Shown here in pieces: positions 5,670 to 10,602 of a stretch of DNA of 10,602 bases. Source of the DNA: CAZCPB01 sp964500365 (GTDB lineage Bacteria; Planctomycetota; Phycisphaerae; Phycisphaerales; UBA1924). The first letter of the stretch is position 1. Every line of letters starts with the position of its first letter. Both the position numbers and the translations under genes were made by a program. The DNA lies in the NCBI GenBank assembly GCA_964500365.1, contig CAZCPB010000149.1:1-10602 (forward strand). Direction: 5' to 3'. The notes under the pieces are model-generated. The model had not been told where the DNA came from and did not search any database. It saw nothing but the letters and a program-made list of their open reading frames with translations.

Positions 5670-6158
5670 GGTCTCGATCCAAAGCCCGAAAACGTGAAAG
5701 GGAACCGCTGCGCTGAAACTCGGGCTGAGGGTCGAGCGTCGGTTTTTCTGCCGGCCGAGCCCCGGTGGGCGCGGCAGCGGCCGAACGCCGGGAGGGTAGG
5801 CACCCCGCCGGGGGGCGGCCAGCGGGGTTGCTCGGATTCCGGGCGGGGCGACCGCCGGCCTTGGCGCCTTCGGTTCGGAGGCGGGCGCTTCTGGTGAGCC
5901 GCGTCGGGCGATCTTTGACGCGCCTACTATCCCCGCGTATCGCCGGTGGCCTCAGTTGCAACACTCGGCTCGCTCGGTTTCAAGAGCGGCCGGATCGTCC
6001 TGGGAATCTGCTGGCAGCGTCGGTCGAAACGGCCGATGTTCCGACCCAGTACGGCCTCACTTGTTCCAATCGGATTGGCGCGAGGGATCGCCCGAAGTTT
6101 GTTCGAGCCGTGTCGCGGCCGCGTTGTCGGCGCGTGCGCGGTTCGAAGGAGATGTTCG
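5670..6158. other. Long divergent intergenic region between RRM and helicase genes
   Basis: No coding pattern is convincing across these 489 bases. Rightward, TTGACG (5915-5920) and TATCGC (5938-5943) are 17 bases apart, with a TACTAT at 5925-5930 as an alternative -10; either leaves a helicase leader of about 210-230 bases. Leftward, TACCCT (minus strand, 5793-5798) would give the RRM mRNA a leader of about 117 bases. A CCCC-GCC-GGGG hairpin (5803-5813) lies between them. Long structured leaders are usual for cold-regulated RNA helicase and RNA-chaperone genes, but no known riboregulator motif is recognised here. Confidence 0.4.
6145..6153 (+). promoter_or_regulatory. Ribosome-binding site deciding the TTG start of the helicase
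   Basis: GAAGGAGAT lies 5 bases before TTG 6159, and its AGGAG core is 7 bases away. No in-frame ATG or GTG with comparable support exists close to the conserved N-terminus, so the TTG is the likely start. Confidence 0.75.
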
Positions 6159-7574
6159 TTGAATCAGTTTTCTTCACTCGGTCTCTCGGCCCCGCTGCTC
6201 GGCGCTCTCGCGGACGAGGGGTACCACGCGCCCACGCCGATCCAGGCGCAGGCGATCCGCCCGATCCTCGAGGGGCGGGACATGCTCGGCTGCGCCCAGA
6301 CGGGGACGGGCAAGACCGCGGCGTTCGCGCTGCCGGTGCTGCACCGCCTGAGCACGGCGCCGATCGACAAGGCCCGGCGCGGGCCGGTCTCGCCGCGGGC
6401 GCTGGTGCTCTCGCCGACGCGCGAGCTGGCGGGCCAGATCGACGAGAGCTTCAGGACGTACGGGCGGCGCACGCACCTCGAGTCGACCGTGATCTTCGGC
6501 GGCGTGAGCCAGTTCCACCAGGTGCGGGCGCTGCAGCGCGGTGTGGACATCCTGGTCGCGACGCCGGGGCGGCTCATCGACCTGATGGAGCAGCGGCTCG
6601 TGAACCTGAGCGAGGTCGGCGTGTTCGTCCTCGACGAGGCCGACCGGATGCTCGACATGGGCTTCATCAACCCGATCCGGCGGATCGCCCGGGCGCTGCC
6701 GGCGCGCCGGCAGACGCTGATGTTCTCGGCGACGATGCCGCGGGAGATCATGGCGCTGGCGGAGAGCCTGCTGCGCGACCCGGTGAAGGTGGCCGTGACG
6801 CCGGTGGCGTCGACGGCGCCGATGATCGAGCAGTCGATCTACACCGTGCGGTCGGGGCAGAAGCAGTCGCTGCTGGAGTTCCTGCTCAAGGAAGGGGCGA
6901 TCGCGCGGGCGCTGGTGTTCACGCGGACCAAGCACGGGGCGGACAAGGTGTGCAAGCGGCTGAACTACGCGGGGATCACGGCCGACGCGATCCACGGGAA
7001 CAAGGCGCAGAACCGCCGGCAGCGGGCGCTCGAGAGCTTCCGCACGGGGCGGGCGCGGGTGCTGGTCGCGACCGACGTCGCGGCGCGCGGGCTGGACGTG
7101 GACGACATCACGCACGTGTTCAACTTCGACCTGCCCAACGAGCCGGAGGCGTACGTGCACCGGATCGGGCGGACGGGGCGCGCGGGGGCGAGCGGGATGG
7201 CCGTCTCGTTCTTCGATGCGCACGACTCGGACGAGCGGTCGTACCTTCGTGACATCGAGAAGCTCACGGGCCGGAGGCTGACGCCGATCGAGGCGCCCGC
7301 CGACCTGCCCGAGGTGAAGCACGCGCCGCGCGAGACGCACTTCCAGAGCGGCGGAGGTCGAGGGCACGGGCACGGCCATCGCGGCGGCGGGGCCGGCGCT
7401 GCCCGCGGGACCCCGCGCAGCCGGCCGGTTCATCGACCATCGACGCGCGGCGGCGCGAGCGCGCCGAAGTCGGCCGGCGCGCCGCACCCGGCCCCGGCGG
7501 GCGCGCCCGCTCATCCTCGCCCGCGAACCCTGAACGGGAACGGGCGCGGGACTCGGCGCACGCCGCGCTGGTGA
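6159..7574 (+). CDS. rhlE: RhlE-type DEAD-box ATP-dependent RNA helicase
   Basis: The 471-residue protein unwinds RNA duplexes using ATP, probably in ribosome assembly or mRNA turnover. All helicase motifs are intact: Q motif with FSSLGLS and PTPIQ (4-29), Walker A AQTGTGKT (46-53), PTREL (86-90), TPGRLID (135-141), DEAD (159-162), SAT (190-192), VFTRT (253-257), TDVAARGLDV (305-314) and HRIGRTGR (334-341). The N-terminus and DRMLDMGF after DEAD point to RhlE. After residue 390 comes a basic tail of about 80 residues rich in Gly, Arg, Pro and His (a GHGHGH run near 402), likely disordered and RNA-binding. TTG 6159 is chosen from the ribosome site and the family N-terminus; the upstream in-frame stretch from 5946 shows no family similarity. 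It diverges from the RRM gene and ends 6 bases from the convergent serine hydrolase stop. Confidence 0.93.
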   Translation: MNQFSSLGLSAPLLGALADEGYHAPTPIQAQAIRPILEGRDMLGCAQTGTGKTAAFALPVLHRLSTAPIDKARRGPVSPRALVLSPTRELAGQIDESFRTYGRRTHLESTVIFGGVSQFHQVRALQRGVDILVATPGRLIDLMEQRLVNLSEVGVFVLDEADRMLDMGFINPIRRIARALPARRQTLMFSATMPREIMALAESLLRDPVKVAVTPVASTAPMIEQSIYTVRSGQKQSLLEFLLKEGAIARALVFTRTKHGADKVCKRLNYAGITADAIHGNKAQNRRQRALESFRTGRARVLVATDVAARGLDVDDITHVFNFDLPNEPEAYVHRIGRTGRAGASGMAVSFFDAHDSDERSYLRDIEKLTGRRLTPIEAPADLPEVKHAPRETHFQSGGGRGHGHGHRGGGAGAARGTPRSRPVHRPSTRGGASAPKSAGAPHPAPAGAPAHPRPRTLNGNGRGTRRTPRW

Positions 7575-7580
7575 TGTCGG

Positions 7581-8789
7581 CTACCTCTCCGGCGTGATCG
7601 CGTCGATGATGCGCCGGTAGAACTCGGCCTGCGGGTTGCCGCCGCGGTCGAGGCGTGAGAGGTGCCAGCGCCACACCACGACGAGGTCGTGCTCGGGGTC
7701 GACCCAGATGGTGTTGTTGCCGGCGCCCTGCGCGGAGAAGCTTGTCCTGGGCGATCCGGGCCAGCGGTTGGTGGTGTTGAGCCACCAGAGGTAGCCGTAG
7801 CCGTCGCTGACGCCCTGCTGCGTGGTGGCTTGGCGGACCCAGGCTTCCGAGACGATCGGTTTACCGTCCCACTGGCCGCGCCTGAGCATCAGGAGCCCGA
7901 AGCGGGCGTGGTCGCGCGTGCTGATCCAGAGGCCGGCGCCCCAGCGCGAGCCGCCGCTGACGGAGACCATGGGCGTGCCGTCGATCTCGACGGAGGCGTT
8001 GTCGTATCCGTGGTAGACCCAGGTGTCGGAGGCGCCGATCGGGTCCATGACTTCGGACTTGAGGACGTCGGGGAGCGGCTTTTTCCAGACTTGCGTGAGT
8101 GAGAGCGCGAAGCGGTTGATGCGCACGTCGTTGTATTCGTAGTAGGTGCCGGGTGCGCGGAGCTCGCGCGGCCTTATTTCGCCGTCGCCGAATTCGTCCC
8201 TGCCGATGAACGTGCTGACCTTGCCGAACATCTCGCCGTCCCACTCGCTGGTCTGCGTGGCGTGGTGTTCCCAGGTGACCTTGGCGTTCTGCGGCGAGTC
8301 GTAGCCGCCGTCGCGGACGTACTGGGCGACGGGGTCCTGGACGCTCTTGATCAGGCCGCGGTCGATGGCGATGCCGAGCAGGGTCGAGAGGTAGCTCTTG
8401 GCGACGCTGTAGGTCGGATCGACGGCGTCGGTGTCGCCCCACTCGGCGACGATGTAGCCGCGCCGGAGGATGATGCCGTTGGTGAGCGCGCGGGTGGAGG
8501 GGACGGGGCCGAGGGGCTTGCCGAAGATCTTCGACTGCGTCGAGAAATCTCGGGGCATGTCGGTTTCGAGCGTCCGTGCCCAGTTCACGGCCGCGGCGAC
8601 GGCGGCGTCGTTCATGCCGACCTGGGAGGGCGTGCGGGTTTCCCAGGAGCCCCTGGGGGGGAAGTAGGCGGCGGACGCGGGAGCGCGGGGCGCGGAGGTG
8701 GTGGGTTGCGTCTGTGCGAGTGAGCCGGGCGCCCACGCGACGGCCAGGAGCATCGTGACGGCCAGGCGCGTGCGTGCGTTGTGGAGCAT
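7581..8789 (-). CDS. Secreted serine hydrolase, class C beta-lactamase-related family
   Basis: The 402-residue protein carries a signal peptide (residues 1-25, cut probable after SLA) and a Thr/Pro/Ala linker, so it should be periplasmic or exported. The fold is the beta-lactamase/penicillin-binding family (Pfam PF00144). The catalytic motif SxxK is S128-VA-K131. The second motif lies in PGTYYEYNDVRIN, where Tyr219 is followed by Asn-Asp rather than the usual x-Asn. The SGGSRWGAGLWISTRDHARFG block (278-298) and GYGYLWWLN (330-338) are typical. The usual KTG or HTG triad is not evident; QGAGNNTIWV (354-363) occupies that place. Members are mostly esterases, peptidases or cell-wall enzymes, and antibiotic resistance should not be inferred. 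ATG 8789 starts the signal peptide, 7 bases after a TAGACT box. It diverges from the M20 amidohydrolase. Confidence 0.88.
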   Translation of the reverse strand: MLHNARTRLAVTMLLAVAWAPGSLAQTQPTTSAPRAPASAAYFPPRGSWETRTPSQVGMNDAAVAAAVNWARTLETDMPRDFSTQSKIFGKPLGPVPSTRALTNGIILRRGYIVAEWGDTDAVDPTYSVAKSYLSTLLGIAIDRGLIKSVQDPVAQYVRDGGYDSPQNAKVTWEHHATQTSEWDGEMFGKVSTFIGRDEFGDGEIRPRELRAPGTYYEYNDVRINRFALSLTQVWKKPLPDVLKSEVMDPIGASDTWVYHGYDNASVEIDGTPMVSVSGGSRWGAGLWISTRDHARFGLLMLRRGQWDGKPIVSEAWVRQATTQQGVSDGYGYLWWLNTTNRWPGSPRTSFSAQGAGNNTIWVDPEHDLVVVWRWHLSRLDRGGNPQAEFYRRIIDAITPER

Positions 8790-8796
8790 GTGGTGC

Positions 8797-8802
8797 AGTC
8801 TA
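8797..8802 (-). promoter_or_regulatory. -10 box adjoining serine hydrolase start, probable leaderless promoter
   Basis: TAGACT on the minus strand lies 7 bases before ATG 8789. There is no Shine-Dalgarno in the gap and no recognisable -35. Confidence 0.4.
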
Positions 8803-8882
8803 GCGGGTGCGCGCCCCGAGCGAACACGGCGGTGCTGTTCCTACGCGATCACGACGCAGATAACGCTTCGATGAGCGATATT

Positions 8883-8898
8883 GGGTACGCTGGCTCGG
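8883..8898 (+). promoter_or_regulatory. -10 box adjoining M20 amidohydrolase start, probable leaderless promoter
   Basis: TACGCT (8886-8891) lies 7 bases before ATG 8899, inside the 12-base string GGGTACGCTGGC shared with the AMP nucleosidase promoter. This placement argues against the in-frame TTG at 8881 as the start, since that codon would lie upstream of the transcription start. Confidence 0.45.
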
Positions 8899-10230
8899 AT
8901 GAGAAGTTCGCACATCGCCGGAACCATGCGAGCGATCCTGCCCGTGACGCTGGGCGCGATCACCGTCTTTGCGGGCGGGCCGCCGGCGCCGGAGGGCCTT
9001 GAGCAGCTGTACCCGTCCCTTGAGCGGCTGTACATCGACCTGCACCAGCACCCTGAACTGTCGCTGCGCGAGGAGAAGACGGCGCCGAAGATGGCGGCGG
9101 CGCTACGCGGGGCGGGCTTTGAGGTGACGGAGCACGTCGGCGGCCTGGGCGTGGTCGGCGTGCTGAGAAACGGCGAGGGGCCGGTGGTGCTGGTGCGGAC
9201 GGACATGGACGGCCTGCCGGTGAAGGAGCAGACGGGGCTGGCGTTCGCGAGCACGGTCACGATGAAGAACGACGCGGGCGAGACGGTGCCGGTGATGCAC
9301 GCGTGCGGGCACGACGTGCACATGACCTGCTGGGTCGGCGCGGCGACGCTGCTGGCGCAGTCGAAGGGCGCGTGGCGCGGGACACTGGTCTTCGTCGGGC
9401 AGCCGGCGGAGGAGGTGGTGCAGGGCGCCAAAGCGATGGTGAACGACGGGTTGTTCACGCGGTTCCCGAGGCCCGACTACGTGCTGGGCATCCACGTCCA
9501 CAACACGCTGGCGGCGGGGCACGTCGGCGTGGTGACGGGGCCGGCGTCGGCGGCGTCGGACTCGGTGGACATTTCGTTCTTCGGGACCGGCGGGCACGGG
9601 GCGATGCCGCACCGGGCGGTCGATCCCATCGTGATGGCGTCGAGCGCGGTGATGAGGCTGCAGACGATCGTGTCGCGCGAGATCGACCCTCTGGACTCGG
9701 CGGTGGTCACGGTCGGGACGTTCCACGCGGGGAACAAGCGGAACATCATCCCGGACGAGGCGAGGCTGGGGCTCACGGTGCGGACGTACAAGCCGGAAGT
9801 TCGCAAGAGAGTCCTGGCGTCGATCGAGCGGATCGCCAGAGGGGAGGCGCTGGCGGGCGGCGCGCCGCGCGAGCCGGAGGTGAGGATGGTCGAGAAGGAA
9901 TCGTCGGACGTGGTGGTGAACGACCCGGCGCTGGCGGCGCGGCTGACGGCCGCGCTCAAACGAGGTCTGGGTGACGAGAACATCGAGAGCGCCGAGCCGC
10001 ACATGACGTCGGAGGACTTCGGGGTGTACGGGAGCGCTTCGGGGGCGCCGTCGATTCAATTGCGGATCGGCGCCGTGGAGCCCGGGGTGTTCGAAGAGGC
10101 GAAGGCGGCGGGTCGGTCGATGATGCTTCCGGGGCCGCACAACCCGCGGTTTGCGCCGGACCGAGAGAGGACGATCAAGGCGGGGACGACGGCGTTTGTG
10201 GTGGGAGTGATGGAGTTGATGGGGAAGTAG
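8899..10230 (+). CDS. Exported M20D-family metal-dependent amidohydrolase/peptidase
   Basis: The 443-residue protein resembles IAA-amino-acid hydrolases, hippurate hydrolases and N-acyl-amino-acid deacylases, which cleave amide bonds with a two-metal centre. Family marks in order are LHQHPELS (48-55), TDMDGLPV (101-108), HACGHDVHM (134-142, with ligands Cys136 and His138), QPAEE (168-172, Glu171 catalytic and Glu172 metal), GIHVH (197-201), the dimerisation-domain FGTGGHGAMPH (228-238), SEDF (371-374) and GPHNPRF (412-418, ligand His414). Length is typical apart from a hydrophobic leader (about residues 10-26) that looks like a signal peptide; most cytosolic homologues lack it, so export is likely. 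ATG 8899 fits the promoter spacing. The gene ends inside a tandem-repeat tract. Substrate cannot be told from sequence. Confidence 0.9.
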   Translation: MRSSHIAGTMRAILPVTLGAITVFAGGPPAPEGLEQLYPSLERLYIDLHQHPELSLREEKTAPKMAAALRGAGFEVTEHVGGLGVVGVLRNGEGPVVLVRTDMDGLPVKEQTGLAFASTVTMKNDAGETVPVMHACGHDVHMTCWVGAATLLAQSKGAWRGTLVFVGQPAEEVVQGAKAMVNDGLFTRFPRPDYVLGIHVHNTLAAGHVGVVTGPASAASDSVDISFFGTGGHGAMPHRAVDPIVMASSAVMRLQTIVSREIDPLDSAVVTVGTFHAGNKRNIIPDEARLGLTVRTYKPEVRKRVLASIERIARGEALAGGAPREPEVRMVEKESSDVVVNDPALAARLTAALKRGLGDENIESAEPHMTSEDFGVYGSASGAPSIQLRIGAVEPGVFEEAKAAGRSMMLPGPHNPRFAPDRERTIKAGTTAFVVGVMELMGK

Positions 10231-10237
10231 AGGAGTT

Positions 10238-10285
10238 GATGAGGTGATGCGTTGATGAGGTGATGAGGTGATGAGGTGATCGGAT
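10238..10285. repeat. 8-bp tandem repeat (GATGAGGT) just after the M20 gene
   Basis: Six successive 8-base blocks read GATGAGGT, GATGCGTT, then GATGAGGT three times, then GATCGGAT. A GGAGTTGATG string at 10232-10241 also occurs at 10212-10221 inside the last codons of the gene, so related sequence crosses the stop codon at 10228-10230. The period is not a multiple of three. Confidence 0.85.
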
Positions 10286-10330
10286 GATCTCGGAAACGTC
10301 TCGAGTATCGATGCGCGTGCGCCTGCGATC

Positions 10331-10602
10331 CGACTCTTTGGCCCCGTCGGGGCCGCGGAGTGTGGCCACGGGTGCAGCGAGTCCGCGAATGAAACCCGTG
10401 GAACGCTGGCGGTGAATCGCTTCGCCTCGAAGGGGCAAAGGAGTCTTCCTCGCGCCATGATGCATCATTCCTTCGCCCCTGCCGGGGCGAGGAGTTCAAA
10501 TCAACTGGCTTTCCACGGGTTGCGGTCGCCCGGGGCGACCTCCACCCGTGGCTACATCCCGGTGCCCCGATGGGGCAGAAACCAGACGCGTCACGCGTCG
10601 GC
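10331..10602. repeat. Multi-hairpin intergenic repeat element (REP/MITE-like), continuing past the window
   Basis: No gene is seen here. The stretch is a chain of dyads: GGCCCC-GTC-GGGGCC (10340-10354); CCACGGGT/ACCCGTGG with a 20-base loop (10366-10401); the 12-base palindrome ATGATGCATCAT (10457-10468); TCGCCCC/GGGGCGA (10473-10490); a 39-base nested hairpin (10513-10551); TGCCCC-GAT-GGGGCA (10563-10577); and GACGCGT-C-ACGCGTC (10585-10599). CCACGGGT/ACCCGTGG pairs occur twice. The pattern resembles non-coding dispersed repeats rather than a terminator, as no T-tracts are present. Confidence 0.65.
10513..10551. repeat. Nested perfect hairpin inside the repeat element
   Basis: Outer arms CCACGGGT (10513-10520) and ACCCGTGG (10544-10551) enclose, after 3 bases on each side, inner arms GGTCGCCC (10524-10531) and GGGCGACC (10533-10540) around a single base. 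That gives 16 base pairs with one symmetric internal loop. Confidence 0.85.

Noticed and set aside
4245..5897. 550-codon plus-strand frame across the ABC ATPase and RRM genes
   Set aside because: It is antisense to two clear genes and its Ala-rich middle is the complement of the RRM glycine tract.
5946..6158. N-terminal extension of the helicase from 5946
   Set aside because: The extra 71 residues show no domain, and the family N-terminus begins just after TTG 6159, which has a good ribosome site.
7581..8789. Beta-lactamase conferring antibiotic resistance
   Set aside because: Only the broad family fold and SxxK are present, with a variant second motif and no KTG. The family is dominated by esterases and peptidases.
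8881..8898. TTG 8881 as the start of the M20 amidohydrolase
   Set aside because: It lies upstream of the TACGCT box and so probably is not transcribed. It only adds six residues before the signal peptide.
10238..10290. TGATGA strings taken as C-box motifs of C/D-type guide RNA
   Set aside because: They are by-products of the 8-bp tandem repeat, no D box (CTGA) or guide layout is present, and such RNAs are not expected in bacteria.
10331..10602. CRISPR array
   Set aside because: The dyads differ from one another, there is no constant direct repeat with regular unique spacers, and no cas gene is nearby.

Overview
This window is GC-rich bacterial chromosome that looks ordinary and mostly housekeeping. 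Coding regions have very strong G/C bias at third codon positions. The gene content is a GH172/DUF2961 secreted hydrolase, a short-form AMP nucleosidase, a glycine-rich RRM protein, an RhlE-type helicase, and many short single-gene units with little sign of operons. Together with the hairpin-rich dispersed-type repeat at the right edge, this suggests a Planctomycetota member, perhaps class Phycisphaerae. That assignment is inference; there is no rRNA or other marker gene here.

Layout, left to right. Positions 1-499 hold a GTG-initiated minus-strand gene that runs off the left edge. It has a near-consensus promoter whose expected start site coincides with the GTG. An AT-rich divergent promoter region (500-600) separates it from a small four-helix membrane protein (692-1207, +). 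A 240-base spacer rich in small dyads leads to a GlsB/YeaQ-type three-helix membrane protein (1448-1702, +). This gene converges, with only 2 bases between stop codons, on a secreted GH172 (DUF2961) protein (3267-1705, -). A 134-base divergent spacer separates GH172 from a PNP-fold AMP nucleosidase (3402-4199, +). That gene converges on an MlaF-like ABC ATPase (5132-4239, -) that has no permease or MCE partner beside it. Upstream of the ATPase, on the same strand, is a glycine-rich RRM RNA-binding protein (5669-5307, -) followed by a textbook intrinsic terminator at 5201-5240. The RRM gene diverges, across 489 bases, from an RhlE-type DEAD-box helicase (6159-7574, +, TTG start). The helicase converges on a secreted class-C beta-lactamase-family serine hydrolase (8789-7581, -). 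That gene diverges from a secreted M20D metal-dependent amidohydrolase (8899-10230, +). The right end (10238-10602) holds an 8-bp tandem repeat, then a cluster of nested perfect hairpins that looks like a dispersed repeat element and continues out of the window.

Functionally the genes are mostly single transcription units: envelope and stress membrane proteins, one purine-salvage enzyme, a putative cold-shock or RNA-remodelling pair (RRM protein and RhlE) sharing one intergenic region, and three exported hydrolases. No new defence system, CRISPR array, phage or transposase gene was found. The most informative unannotated signals are (i) a repeated architecture in which a -10-like hexamer of form TANNNT lies only 6-7 bases before the start codon of five genes, implying leaderless mRNAs, and (ii) the multi-hairpin element at the right edge.
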